This document shows positions 8,733-18,461 of a DNA stretch of 64,000 nucleotides, piece after piece. Source of the stretch: CAWJMD01 sp963843835 (GTDB taxonomy: Bacteria > Actinomycetota > Actinomycetes > Actinomycetales > CAWJMD01); contig CAWJMD010000001.1 in the NCBI GenBank assembly GCA_963843835.1, forward strand, positions 1,178,001-1,242,000, in the 5' to 3' direction. The notes beneath the pieces are model-generated. The model did no database searches and was not told the DNA's origin. It worked only from the letters and a program-made list of their open reading frames with translations. A program made the position numbers and the translations under genes. Within the stretch, counting starts at the first letter, position 1. The number at the start of each line of letters is the position of its first letter.

Positions 8733-9590
8733 TTGGCAACCGATCACGCCGGCTCGGGGCGACTGCCCGCCGCGTACCTCACCCCCGGCAGCTCGTCGTT
8801 CGCCGAGTTCCTCGGCGCTCACTCTCCGGAGCTGCTCCCGGGACGCCGCACCCCACCGGCCACCGCGTTGACGACCGAGGCGCCGCACGGCACCACGATC
8901 GTCGCGCTGACCTTCCCCGGCGGCATCGTGATGGCCGGCGACCGCAGGGCCACGATGGGCAACTACATCGCCCAGCGCGACATCGAGAAGGTCTTCCACG
9001 CCGACGACTACTCGTGCGTGGGCATCGCGGGGGCGGCCGGGATCGCGATCGAGATGGTCCGGCTCTTCCAGGTCGAGCTCGAGCACTACGAGAAGATCGA
9101 GGGCGCCACCCTCTCGCTGGAGGGCAAGGCCAACCGGCTCGCTCTGATGATCCGGGGCAACCTGGCGATGGCGATGCAGGGCCTGGCCGTGGTCCCGCTG
9201 TTCGCCGGCTACGACCTGGACGCCGATGACCCCACCCAGGCTGGCCGGCTGTTCTCCTACGACGTCACCGGCGGCCGCTACGAGGAGCACAAGTTCCACT
9301 CGGTCGGCTCCGGCTCGGTGTTCGCCCGCGGCGCCCTGAAGAAGCTCTGGCACGACGACTCGTCCGTCGAGGACGCCACGCTCTGCGCCGTCCAGTCGCT
9401 CTACGACGCCGCCGACGAGGACTCCGCCACCGGCGGGCCGGACCTCACCCGGCGGATCTTCCCGGTCGTGTCCACCGTCACCGCCGACGGCTACCGCCGG
9501 CTCTCCGACGACGAGGTCGGCGCGATCGTCGACACCGTGATGGCCGGCCGGATGCAGCACCCCGGCGGGCCCCAGGCGCCGCTGCGATGA
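8733..9590 (+). CDS. prcB: 20S proteasome beta subunit
   Basis: A 285-aa catalytic subunit. A propeptide of about 52 residues ends APHG, and cleavage would expose the nucleophilic threonine of TTIVALTFPGGIVMAGDRRAT. Other core residues are the Asp/Lys region around GNYIAQRDIEKVF and the GSGSVFARGAL strand. The TTG start at 8733 is chosen because gagaggga lies just upstream and no better start is in frame. It overlaps prcA by four bases (ATGA) if prcA starts at 9587. The frame is intact. Confidence 0.95.
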   Translation: MATDHAGSGRLPAAYLTPGSSSFAEFLGAHSPELLPGRRTPPATALTTEAPHGTTIVALTFPGGIVMAGDRRATMGNYIAQRDIEKVFHADDYSCVGIAGAAGIAIEMVRLFQVELEHYEKIEGATLSLEGKANRLALMIRGNLAMAMQGLAVVPLFAGYDLDADDPTQAGRLFSYDVTGGRYEEHKFHSVGSGSVFARGALKKLWHDDSSVEDATLCAVQSLYDAADEDSATGGPDLTRRIFPVVSTVTADGYRRLSDDEVGAIVDTVMAGRMQHPGGPQAPLR

Positions 9591-9646
9591 CCGGCCCGAC
9601 AACCACCCCCGACCGCCAGCTCGACGATCGGCAAGGAGACCGCATC

Positions 9647-10501
9647 GTGACGATGCCGTTCGGATACGTCTCGCCCGAGCAGGTCATGAAGGACCGGGCC
9701 GACTACGCGCGCAAGGGCATCGCCCGCGGCCGCAGCGTGGTCGTTGTCGCCTACGACGGCGGCATCCTGTTCGTCGCGGAGAACCTCTCCCGCGCACTGC
9801 ACAAGATCTCCGAGATCTACGACCGGATCGCCTTCGCCGCGGTCGGCAAGTACAACGAGTTCGAGAACCTCCGGATGGCCGGCGTCCGCTACGCCGACCT
9901 GCGCGGCTACTCCTACGACCGCCAGGACGTCACCGGCCGCGGCCTCGCCAACGTGTTCGCCCAGACCCTCGGCACGCATCTTCACCGTCGAGTCCAAGCC
10001 GTACGAGGTCGAGATCGTCATCGCCGAGGTGGGCGAGACCCCGGCCGAGGACCAGATCTATCGCCTCACCTACGACGGTTCGGTGGCCGACGAGCACGGC
10101 TTCGTCGCGATGGGCGGCTCGGCCGAGCAGATCAGCCAGGGCTCGCGGAGCGCTACCGCGACGGCATGACGCTCGAGGAGGCGCTGCGCCTCGCGGTCGA
10201 GCTGCTCGGCCGCGACCCGGTCTCCGGCGACCAGCGCTCGCTGACCGCCGACCAGCTCGAGGTGGCCGTCCTCGACCGAGCCCGGCCGCGGCGCAAGTTC
10301 CGACGCCTCACCGGGCCGGTGCTCGCCCGGCTGCTCGGCGCCCCCGGTTCGGACGAGGGGTCCGCTCCGGCTCCTGGCCCGGGGGAGCGGGACACCTCGC
10401 CGCCGGTCGCCCTCGCCGGCGGGTCACACGAGCCGCCCGGACCCGAGGCCGGGGCCACGACGGACACTGCCGACGGCAGCGAGGGACCCACGGACTCCTG
10501 A
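9647..10501 (+). CDS. prcA: 20S proteasome alpha subunit (frameshifted)
   Basis: PrcA forms the gated outer rings of the proteasome. The start GTG 9647 (VTMPFGYVSPEQ) is preferred because AAGGAG lies 9 nt upstream and it matches the family N-terminus; an ATG at 9587 overlapping the prcB stop is in the same frame. Core motifs are ARKGIARGRSVVVV, ALHKISEIYDRI, AAVGKYNEFENL and GYSYDRQDVTGRGLANVFAQTLG. One base is extra at 9976 (TIFTVE restored when removed) and one is missing near 10142 (QGLAERYRDG). The last 60 residues are an acidic, proline-rich tail, longer than in most relatives. Confidence 0.93.
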   Translation: MTMPFGYVSPEQVMKDRADYARKGIARGRSVVVVAYDGGILFVAENLSRALHKISEIYDRIAFAAVGKYNEFENLRMAGVRYADLRGYSYDRQDVTGRGLANVFAQTLGTHLHRRVQAVRGRDRHRRGGRDPGRGPDLSPHLRRFGGRRARLRRDGRLGRADQPGLAERYRDGMTLEEALRLAVELLGRDPVSGDQRSLTADQLEVAVLDRARPRRKFRRLTGPVLARLLGAPGSDEGSAPAPGPGERDTSPPVALAGGSHEPPGPEAGATTDTADGSEGPTDS

Positions 10502-10509
10502 ACGAGCGT

Positions 10510-10529
10510 CTGGGCGGTCAAGAGCCCAG
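10510..10529 (+). terminator. Hairpin after prcA
   Basis: CTGGGC (10510-10515) pairs with GCCCAG (10524-10529) across an 8-nt loop, 9 nt after the prcA stop. There is no T-run, as is usual for high-GC actinobacterial terminators. Confidence 0.45.
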
Positions 10530-10613
10530 GCTTGATCGCGGCACGTCTAGTCGGGCACCTTGACCGGTTTTCGCCGTTACTGCCCGGGAACCAGGCCCGG
10601 GGAGGTGAGGACG

Positions 10614-10991
10614 ATGCCCGCCAAGAAGGACATGCCCTCCACGGTGGCCCGCTCGTCGAAGAAGGCCCGGGACACCTGGGGAAAGACCCACGATGCCGCC
10701 GTCGACCAGTACGGCGAGGGAGAGCGCGCGCACCGGACTGCGTTCGCCTCGCTCAAGCACACCCACGAGAAGGTCGGCGACCACTGGGAGGACAAGGGCC
10801 GCAAGGGCCCCTCCGACAGCCAGGCGGCCAAGACCGGCGCCGCGGCGCGCCGCGGCGGCCCGACCGCCGGCGGCGTGGACGCCAACGCCACCAAGGCCCA
10901 CCTGCTCGACATCGCCAAGCGGCTCGACATCCGCGGGCGGACCCGGATGTCCAAGGGCGAGCTGGTCGACGCGATCAGGGAGGGCGAATGA
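10614..10991 (+). CDS. ChaB-like protein with Rho-N/SAP-like C-terminus
   Basis: A 125-aa basic protein. Residues 1-65 match the ChaB family (MPSTVARSSKKARDTWGKTHDAA, then EGERAHRTAFASLKH). Residues 95-125 are a short Rho-N/SAP-like helix pair (LLDIAKRLDIRGRTRMSKGELVDAI) of the kind that binds nucleic acid. ChaB was named for cation transport regulation, but its molecular role is unclear, and the C-terminal domain suggests DNA or RNA contact. ggggaggtgagg precedes the ATG. The frame is intact. It interrupts the usual prcA-pafA neighbourhood. Confidence 0.8.
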   Translation: MPAKKDMPSTVARSSKKARDTWGKTHDAAVDQYGEGERAHRTAFASLKHTHEKVGDHWEDKGRKGPSDSQAAKTGAAARRGGPTAGGVDANATKAHLLDIAKRLDIRGRTRMSKGELVDAIREGE

Positions 10992-11094
10992 CCGCGCGAC
11001 GGCGCGGGCACGCGACTGAGAGGACAAATCACCCATAGGCTGACCGAGGTACCCGGCCGCCCGGCCGGTGTAGGGCGAGTCTTGGGGGACTGGG

Positions 11095-13394
11095 GTGGCG
11101 ACGACTTTGCGGCGACGGGTCCGCGACGGGTTGACGATGGTGGCGGCCGCGACGCTTGTCGCGAACGCTGGTTCCGGCCTCGGCCGATGCCGCGCAGGAC
11201 ACCGGGGGAGCGGGCACCAGGACGGTCTCCTTCCGCGACGTCATCGGTGACCGTGCCCGACGGCTGGCCGGTGCACGACCTGGCGGGCCGCCCGGGCTGC
11301 GTGCGGTTCGACCGGCACGCGGTCTACCTCGGCGACCCCAGCCGCAGCACCTGCCCGCCGCACCTCGTCGGCCGCACCGAGGCGGTGCACCTCACCACCG
11401 GCAGCCTGCAGGGCGTCGTGCGCGCCGGACCGGGTGGTCACCGCCGAGGGTCGCCCGGTCGGCGTGGTCGTCGCCGCCGGCGACGACACGCCGCGGCGCG
11501 CGAGATCGCGGCCTCGGTGACCTTCGACGGCGGCAGCCGCCGAGATCACCGCTCCCGCCGGCCGCGCGGACGCCCGCACCTTCGCCGCCGCGCCCGCTGC
11601 TCCCGCCGCTCAGCCGCACGCCGAGCCGGACGTCGAGCAGCGCGGCGGGCAGTCGCACGCCGTCGGACACCCGGTTACACCGGGCTCGGCTTCGACGCCT
11701 GCACGGCGCAGCCGCTGTCCACCATGGCCGCCTGGTTCGCCGCCTCGCCGTACAAGGCGGCCAACATGTACATCGGCGGCGCAAGCCGGGGCTGCTCAGC
11801 AGCCCAACCTGACCGCCGACTGGGTCAGCCCAGACCATCGCGCAGGGCTGGACGCTGATCCCGACGTACGTCGGTCTGCAGGCGTCCTGCTCCGCCTACC
11901 CGAACCGGATCGTGCCCGCCCAGGCGGCCGCCCAGGGCGCGGCCGCCGCCGACGACGCGATCGTCCAGCTCAACGCGCTCGGCCTGGGCGTCGGGCAACC
12001 CGGTGTACTTCGACATGGAGGCGTTCTCCTACACCAACGCCGCCTGCCTGGCCGCGACCCGCACGCTTCCTCGGCGCAGTGGACCGAGCGGCTGCACGCC
12101 CGCGGCTACGTGTCCGGGCATCTACTCCAGCTCGAACACCCTGACGGCGACCTGGTCGTCGACACGCAGGGCGACCGGTCCCGTTCACGCAGCCGGACCG
12201 GACGCGCTCTGGTTCGCGCGCTGGCCGGCCGACAGCAAGACGCACCCGGCGACCCGACCCTGAGCGACCCGGCCATCCCGGACCAGTACTTCGCCGACCA
12301 CCAGCGCATCCACCAGTACCGCGGCGGCCACCAGGAGACCTGGGGCGGGATCACCGTGAACATCGACAACGACTCGGTCGACGCTCCCGTCGCCCCGTCG
12401 CAGCTGGCCGCCGAGGGCAGCCTTCGTGCAGGCCAGCGGACGTGGCACCTTCCGGATCGCCGGCGGCGCACCGATCGCGGTGAGCGACTGGGCCGCGGTG
12501 GGCGGCGTCCAGCCGGTGCAGACGCTGTCGCACGACGCCAGTTCGACTCGCTGCCGAACCTGCCGCGCGAAGGGACCTTCCTGCAGAGCGGTGCGACCGG
12601 CCGGATCTGGCGGGTGGTCAAGGGTGTCGCCACCTACGTCCCGTCCTGGACGCCGTACGGCGGCCCGCAACCGAGCATCGTGATCGACCAGGCCGCGCTG
12701 GACAACGCGGGCACCGGCGGCGTCTGGAACCATCTGGCCAGCGGCCGACCCGCGCCGCGCACGACCGGTCCGTCCACGTTCGGCAGCACGAAGGCCAAGG
12801 AACGGTTCACCTGGTTCGGCGGCTACTCCTCGAGCGTCGTCACCCGCTACGACGTGCGGTGGCGCAAGGCCCGGTGGGACGGCACGTTCGGCGGCTGGAC
12901 CTAGCCCACCCCGCTGGCAGCGCACCGCCGCGACCGGCGCCGGGCTGCGCATGCGGCCCGGGTACACCTACTGCGTCTCGGTGCGGGCCCGCAACAAGGC
13001 CGGGCAGCTGTCCGGCTGGACCCGCGGTCGATGCCTGGCCCGTGCTCTGGACGACCGGAGCCTGGGCCGCTCGTCCGGCTGGGCGGCGAAGACCGCTGCG
13101 CCGTACTCCGGTGGCACCTACCTCGCGACCAGGAGCAAGGGCGCGTCCCTGACCCGGACCTCCGCACGGGTCCGGCGGGTGGGCGTGGTTGCCAGCACCT
13201 GCCGACGCTGCGGCTCGGTCGCCGTGCTCGTCAACGGCAAGCGAATCGGCACGGTGAACCTCGCCGGCCCGTTCCGACGGAGCCGCGTCCTGATGCTGCC
13301 GGCCTTCACCCGCAAGCGCGCGACGGTCACCCTCCGGGTGCGATCCAGCGGCGCCCTGGTCCGCATCGACGGGTTGGTGCTCAGCCGGAGCTGA
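11095..13394 (+). CDS. Secreted DUF1906 (glycoside-hydrolase-like) protein (frameshifted)
   Basis: A large exported protein of about 760 aa after frame repair. Order: signal peptide (VATTLRRRVRDGLTMVAAATL, then an alanine site), a domain with DGWPVHDLAGRPGCVRF, an Ala/Pro linker, and a DUF1906 domain (GYTGLGFDACTAQPLSTM, NMYIGG, TLIPTYVGLQ, NPVYFDMEAF, GYVSGIYSSS). DUF1906 has a TIM-barrel hydrolase fold known from mycobacterial Rv2525c. The C-terminus is a fibronectin-like segment (YTYCVSVRARNKAGQLSGW) and a beta-rich tail. At least nine frame corrections are needed, near 11185, 11435, 11540, 11670-11820, 11995, 12065-12200, 12410, 12540 and 12900. The substrate is unknown, presumably in the cell wall. 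Confidence 0.75.
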
Positions 13395-13469
13395 GCTGGC
13401 GCCGGCCCGCTGCGCAAGACGCGACGGGAAGGCGTAGTCGTCCTGCCGACCAGACGCTGCCTCCCGGCG

Positions 13470-13475
13470 TACGGT
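13470..13475 (+). promoter_or_regulatory. -10 hexamer TACGGT of pafA (leaderless)
   Basis: TACGGT ends 6 nt before the pafA ATG. Confidence 0.5.
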
Positions 13476-13481
13476 GTCGTC

Positions 13482-14844
13482 ATGGACCGCCGGATCTTCG
13501 GGCTGGAGAACGAGTACGGCGTCACGTGCACGTTCAAAGGGCAGCGACGGCTCTCGCCCGACGAGGTCGCGCGCTACCTGTTCCGCCGGGTGGTGTCGTG
13601 GGGCCGGTCGAGCAACGTCTTCCTGCGCAACGGAGCACGGCTCTACCTGGACGTCGGCAGCCACCCCGAGTACGCCACCCCGGAGTGCGACGACATCCGC
13701 GAGCTCGTCGTGCACGACAAGGCGGGGGAGCGGATCCTCGAGGGCCTGCTGGTCGACGCCGAGCGGCGGCTGCGCGAGGAGGGCATCGCCGGCGACGTGT
13801 ACCTCTTCAAGAACAACACCGACTCGGCAGGCAACTCCTACGGCTGCCACGAGAACTACCTTGTGGGCCGGCACGGTGAGTTCACCCGGCTGGCCGACGT
13901 GCTGATCCCGTTCCTCGTCAGTCGACAGATCATCTGCGGCGCCGGGAAGGTGCTGCAGACACCGCGCGGCGCTGTCTACTGCGTGAGCCAGCGAGCAGAG
14001 CACATCTGGGAAGGAGTCTCCTCGGCCACCACGCGGTCCCGCCCGATCATCAACACCCGCGACGAGCCGCACGCGGACGCCGAGCGCTACCGCCGGCTGC
14101 ACGTCATCGTCGGCGACTCGAACATGAGCGAGACGACCACGCTGCTCAAGCTCGGCGCCACCGACCTGGTGCTGCGCATGATCGAGGCCAACGTCGTGAT
14201 GCGCGATCTCACCTTGGAGAACCCGATCCGGGCCATCCGTGAGATCAGCCACGACATCACCGGCCGGAAGAAGGTCCGTCTGGCCAACGGCCGCGAGGCC
14301 AGCGCCCTGGAGATCCAGGGCGAGTACTTCACCAAGGCCCGCGACTTCGCATCGCGTCGTGGACTGGACGAGGGCGTGGTCAAGCAGGTGCTCGACCTCT
14401 GGGAGCGCACTCTGCTCGCGGTCGAGACCGGCGACCTGGACTCGGTCTCCACCGAGATCGACTGGGTGATCAAGCACAAGCTGATCGAGCGCTACAGCAG
14501 CAAGCACGGCCTGGCGCTGTCTTCCTCCCGGGTGGCGCAGCTGGACCTCGCCTACCACGACATCTCTCGGGAGCGCGGCCTGTTCTACCTGCTGCAGCGC
14601 CGTGGGCAGGCCGAGCGGGTTGCCCACGACCTGGAGATCTTTCAGGCGAAGTCGGTGCCGCCGCAGACCACCCGGGCCAAGTTGCGAGGCGAGTTCATCC
14701 GGCGGGCCCAGGAGCGCCGCCGTGACTTCACCGTGGACTGGGTGCACCTCAAGCTCAACGACCAGGCTCAGCGGACGGTGCTGTGCAAGGACCCGTTCCG
14801 TTCCGTCGACGAGCGGGTCGGAGAAGCTCATCGCGAGCATGTGA
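13482..14844 (+). CDS. pafA: Pup--protein ligase PafA (one frameshift near the 3' end)
   Basis: PafA attaches deamidated Pup to substrate lysines in an ATP-dependent reaction and is homologous to Dop. Marks are MDRRIFGLENEYGVTCTF at the start, HPEYATPECDD, KNNTDSAGNSYGCHENY, INTRDEPHADAERYRRLHV and DFTVDWVHLKLND. The frame is intact until base 14820, where one extra g follows gtc. Removing it gives DERVEKLIASM and a TGA at 14842-14844, exactly the family ending. Without the correction the reading would run on to about 14918. Length is about 453 aa, normal for PafA. Confidence 0.95.
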
Positions 14845-14960
14845 GTTCGCTGGGAGTTCGCTGGCAGCCCAGCTGGCCGGTCCTACGCCGGTTCGGCGGC
14901 GTGCTGGCCCCGGGTTAGGGTGGTCGAGTCCCCCTTCACCCGTCTTCTCGAGGTCCTTTC

Positions 14961-15897
14961 GTGCGCCGTCCCGCCCTTCTGCTCCTTCCCGTTCTGCTCG
15001 CAGGGTCCCTGGTTTCGTGCAGCGGCGGCGGCTCGTCCGACCTGCCGGAGGTGTCCGGGAAGTTCGGCGCGAAGCCGAAGGTCACCGTGGCAAAGGGCAG
15101 TACGCCGTCCACCAAGCTCGACTACACCGTGCTGACGGAGGGCAAGGGCCGCGAGGTCGCCAAGGGTGACCTGCTCGTCGCCGACTACCTCGGCGAGGTC
15201 TTCAAGAGCGGCAAGGTCTTCGACAACTCCTACGACCGGAAGCTGCCCGCCGCGTTCCCGATCGGGTCCGGCGGGGTCATCGACGGCTGGGACAAGAGCC
15301 TGGTGGGGGTCAAGGCCGGCAGCCGGGTGCTGATGGTGGTGCCTCCCAAGGACGGCTACGGCAAGAAGGGAAACCCGGACGCCGGCATCAAGGGCACCGA
15401 CTCGTTGGTCTTCGTCGTCGACGTCATCGCCTCGTACCCGAAGAGCGGCGTCACCCTCAAGAACACGCCGGCCACCGGCATCTGCCACCGACCTGCCGAA
15501 GGCCACCGGGAAGCCTGGTGCGAAGCCGACGCTGACCGTGCCGGCCGGCACCACGCCGCCGAAGGAGCCCACCCTCACCGTGCTCGCCAAGGGCACCGGC
15601 CCGAAGGTCGCGCAGGGCAAGCTCGCCGTCGTCGAGTACACCGCGGTGAACTGGGCCGGCGACCCGCTGAGCAGCTCCTACGACCCGGCGCAGACCGGCG
15701 GCCGTCAGGGCCCGCAGGGCGTTCCGATCGGCGGACAGCAGCCCAGCCCGTTCGACCTGCTCGTCGGCGTCCCCGCCGGGAGCCGCGTCCTGCTGACGCT
15801 GCCCTCCCAGACCGGCACCGACGCCGCCAAGGAGAGCGTGGCCGTCGTCATCGACGTCCTCGGAGTCCACGGACCTGCGAAGGAGAGCTCGAAGTGA
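14961..15897 (+). CDS. Lipoprotein with two FKBP-type peptidyl-prolyl isomerase domains
   Basis: An exported protein of about 310 aa. The signal peptide ends in a lipobox (AGSLVSC), so the mature protein is probably lipid-anchored at Cys-20. Residues about 70-160 form a canonical FKBP domain (VADYLGEVFKSGKVFDNSYDR, PIGSGGVIDGWDKSLVGVKAGSRVLMVVP). A second, weaker FKBP copy follows (VVEYTAVNWAGDPLSSSYD, GVPAGSRVLLTLPS) and lacks some active-site aromatics. One extra t at 15483 breaks the frame between the domains. It overlaps the next FKBP gene by GTGA. GTG 14961 is the start. Likely role: folding of secreted proteins. Confidence 0.88.
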
Positions 15898-16265
15898 GCG
15901 AGAAGCCGGAGATCGACTTCCCGGAGGGCCCGCCGCCCGGCGACCTCGAGATCATCGACCTCACCGAGGGTGACGGCCCGGAGGCGACCCCGGGCGCGAC
16001 CGCCGTCGTCCACTACGTCGGCGTTGCCTACTCCACCGGCGAGGAGTTCGATGCGTCCTGGAACCGGGGGCAGAGCTTCGCGTTCCCGCTCGGTGCCGGC
16101 AACGTCATCGCCGGCTGGGACCGCGGGGTCGTGGGGATGAAGGTCGGCGGCCGCCGACGGCTGGTCATCCCGCCCGAGCTCGGCTACGGCGACCGGGGCG
16201 CCGGTGCGGTCATCGCCCCCGGCGAGACCCTGATCTTCGTCGTCGACCTCCTCGACATCCGCTGA
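15894..16265 (+). CDS. Cytoplasmic FKBP-type peptidyl-prolyl cis-trans isomerase
   Basis: A 123-aa single-domain FKBP with all family blocks: TAVVHYVGVAYSTGEEFDASW, PLGAGNVIAGWDRGVVGMKVGGRRRLVIP and GETLIFVVDLL. It has no signal peptide. The GTG start overlaps the stop of the upstream two-domain FKBP gene (GTGA at 15894-15897), so the two are translationally coupled. This small FKBP next to pafA and pafBC is a conserved actinobacterial arrangement. The frame is intact. Confidence 0.92.
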   Translation: MSEKPEIDFPEGPPPGDLEIIDLTEGDGPEATPGATAVVHYVGVAYSTGEEFDASWNRGQSFAFPLGAGNVIAGWDRGVVGMKVGGRRRLVIPPELGYGDRGAGAVIAPGETLIFVVDLLDIR

Positions 16266-16278
16266 CGCCGGCGCACTG

Positions 16279-16300
16279 TTGATCACGTGCACGTGATCAA
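16279..16300. repeat. Perfect 22-bp palindrome, part of a nested repeat before pafB
   Basis: TTGATCACGTG followed directly by CACGTGATCAA. Its right half is also the start of the left arm of the larger inverted repeat at 16294-16347. Confidence 0.75.
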
Positions 16301-16347
16301 CGGTGCCCGACAGCGGCGAACTGAGCGCGGTCGGGCACCGTTGATCA
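16294..16347. repeat. 18-bp inverted repeat flanked by GATCACG palindromes (REPIN-like)
   Basis: TGATCAACGGTGCCCGAC (16294-16311) and its exact reverse complement (16330-16347) enclose an 18-nt spacer. Each arm carries a small GATCAC-N-GTGATC palindrome at its outer end (16279-16300 and 16343-16360). The outer palindrome at 16343-16360 resembles the one at 5355-5372. The doublet could fold as one long hairpin between the FKBP gene and pafB and act as a terminator. Its form also fits a small mobile palindromic element. Confidence 0.7.
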
Positions 16348-16393
16348 CGCTCGCGTGATCATTTCGGAGCAGCGCGGACGGGTGGGGGACGGG

Positions 16394-16399
16394 TAGGTT
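16394..16399 (+). promoter_or_regulatory. -10 hexamer TAGGTT of pafB (leaderless)
   Basis: TAGGTT ends 8 nt before the pafB ATG. Confidence 0.45.
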
Positions 16400-16407
16400 C
16401 TGGGGAC

Positions 16408-17395
16408 ATGTCCGCGCAGAAGACCGAGCGGCTGCTCAACCTGGTGATCTGCCTGCTGTCGACCCGGCAGTTCCTGGCCAAGGAGCAGATCCGCAGCCGC
16501 CGTACCGCAGTACGTCGAGTGCCCCTCGGACGAGGCCTTCGACCGCATGTTCGAGCGGGACAAGGAAGAGCTGCGCGACATGGGTATCCCGCTGGAGACC
16601 GGCGGGAACGACGCCTGGTTCGACGACGAGGTCGGCTACCGGGTCGACCGGGCCGCCTACGCCCTGCCCGAGGTCTCGTTCACCCCCGACGAGCTCGCGG
16701 TGCTCGGCCTGGCGTCCCGGGTCTGGCAGCAGGCCAGCCTGGCGGCGCCGGCCTCCCGGGCCGTGCTCAAGCTCAAGGCGGCCGGCGTCGAGCCCGACCT
16801 CGGCAGCCTGGTCGGGATCGAGCCACGGGTGCGCACCAGCGAGCCGGCCTTCGAGCCGGTGTACGCCGCCGTCCGCGACCGCCGTCCGATCCGGTTCCCC
16901 TACCGGACGCCGGGCCAGGCGACGGTCACCGACCGCCACCTGGAGCCGTGGGGCATCGTGTCCCGGCACGGGCGCTGGTACGTCGTGGGCCACGACCGCG
17001 ACCGCGGCGCCACCCGGGTGTTCCGGCTGTCCCGGGTGGCCGGACCGGTCCGCGCCGTGGGCCGCGCGGGCGAGGTGCAGGTGCCTGACGGCATCGACCT
17101 GCGGGCGCAGGTGGCGACCCTGGTGCCGTCCCGGGCCAGCAGCGAGGCCCGACTCTGCGTCCGTGCCGGCTCTGGGGTCCGGCTGCGACGGCGCGCCACC
17201 GCCAGCCGGAGCGGCCCGGACGGCTTCGACGAGCTGACCGTGCCCTACGGCGACCTCGACATGCTGGCCGAGGAGGTCGCCGGCCACGGTGCCGATGTCC
17301 AGGTGACGGCTCCGGCCGAGCTGAGGGACGCCGTCGTACGCCGGCTGCGCGCCGTGCTGGGACTCCCTGCTGTCGTCACCGGCGGAGCAGCGTGA
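16408..17395 (+). CDS. pafB: WYL-domain transcriptional regulator PafB (one frameshift)
   Basis: PafB pairs with PafC to activate the LexA/RecA-independent DNA-damage response of actinobacteria. The protein of about 328 aa opens with a winged-helix region (ERLLNLVICLLSTRQFLAKEQIR, then FDRMFERDKEELRDMGIPLE). The WYL domain follows (RPIRFPYRTPG, HLEPWGIVSRHGRWYVVGHDRDR, RVFRLSRV), with a C-terminal WCX extension. One base is extra near 16503, between IRS and AVPQYVECPSDEAF. The stop at 17393-17395 lies 13 nt before pafC, so the two form an operon. Confidence 0.92.
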
Positions 17396-17408
17396 CCGGG
17401 TCCGCACC

Positions 17409-18362
17409 GTGAGCCCGGGCGCCACCGACCGACTGTCCCGGCTGCTCGCCCTCGTGCCCTACCTGGTGAGCCGCCAGGGCATCCCGCTGACCGAGGTCGC
17501 GGCCGAGTTCGGCATCACCGAGTCCCAGCTGGTGAAGGACCTCGAGCTGCTGTTCGTCTGCGGCACCCCCGGCCACCTGCCGGACGACCTGATCGATGTC
17601 GACTGGGACGACGGCCGGGTCTACCTGGGCAACGCCGACGCCATCGCCCGGCCGCTCCGGCTGGGCGTCGACGAGGCGCTCGCGCTGCTCGTCGGGCTGC
17701 GCGCCCTGGCCGACGTCCCAGGGCTGCACGACCGGGACGCCCTGCAACGGACCCTGCTCAAGCTGGAGGCCGCCGCGGGTGAGTCCGGCTCGGCCAGCAG
17801 CCAGGTGCGGGTCGAGGTCGAGGCGCAGGGGCCGTTGTCCGAGGTTCGCCGGGCGCTGACCGAGGGACGACGGGTCCACCTCACCTACTTCGTGCCGGCC
17901 CGCGACGAGACCACCGAGCGTGACGTCGACCCGATGCGGGTGTTGCTCGTCGACGGCCGCTGGTACCTGGAGGGGTGGTGTCGGCGGGCCGAGGACGTCC
18001 GGCTGTTCCGGCTGGACCGGGTCGAGGAACTCTCCGTGCTCGACGTGGCCGCCGAGGTCCCTGCCGCGGCTGCGGAGCGTGACCTCGGGGAGGGGCTGTT
18101 CGTCGCCTCCCCGGACGACACCCTGGTCACCCTCGAGCTGGCGCCCCCTGCCCACTGGGTCGTCGACTACTACCCGGTCGAGGAGGTCGTGGAGCAGGCC
18201 GGTGACCTGTTGCTCGTCCGGCTGCGGGTGGCCGACGACGGCTGGCTGCGCCAGCTGGCGCTGCGCCTCGGCGGCGCTCTGCGTGTCCTGGACCCGCCGG
18301 ACCTGGCCGAACGGGTGATGACAGCCGCCCGAACGGCCCTGGACGCCTACGTCCGTACCTGA
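17409..18362 (+). CDS. pafC: WYL-domain transcriptional regulator PafC
   Basis: A 317-aa partner of PafB with the same layout: a winged helix (ADFG-like EVAAEFGITESQLVKDLELLFVCG), then a WYL domain (RRVHLTYFVPARDETTERDVDPMRVLLVDGRWYLEGWCRRAEDVR in blocks) and a C-terminal WCX part. PafBC acts as a heterodimer that senses DNA damage, probably through single-stranded DNA. GTG 17409 is used. The frame is intact. A GC hairpin 63 nt downstream likely ends the operon. Confidence 0.93.
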   Translation: MSPGATDRLSRLLALVPYLVSRQGIPLTEVAAEFGITESQLVKDLELLFVCGTPGHLPDDLIDVDWDDGRVYLGNADAIARPLRLGVDEALALLVGLRALADVPGLHDRDALQRTLLKLEAAAGESGSASSQVRVEVEAQGPLSEVRRALTEGRRVHLTYFVPARDETTERDVDPMRVLLVDGRWYLEGWCRRAEDVRLFRLDRVEELSVLDVAAEVPAAAAERDLGEGLFVASPDDTLVTLELAPPAHWVVDYYPVEEVVEQAGDLLLVRLRVADDGWLRQLALRLGGALRVLDPPDLAERVMTAARTALDAYVRT

Positions 18363-18424
18363 CTCTGGTGCGTCCGGACCATCTTCCTCAAGCGTTCCGC
18401 ACTGCCTGCCGAACATCACGGAGA

Positions 18425-18441
18425 CGCCCCGAGAAGGGGCG
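18425..18441 (+). terminator. Hairpin after pafC
   Basis: CGCCCC (18425-18430) pairs with GGGGCG (18436-18441) over a GAGAA loop, between pafC and the next gene. Confidence 0.4.
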
Positions 18442-18461
18442 CACGGCAGGGAGGACGGCAC

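Noticed and set aside
12840..14840. A 666-codon minus-strand open frame over pafA
   Set aside because: It is the antisense of pafA, whose motifs and ending are unmistakable; long shadow frames are common at this GC content.
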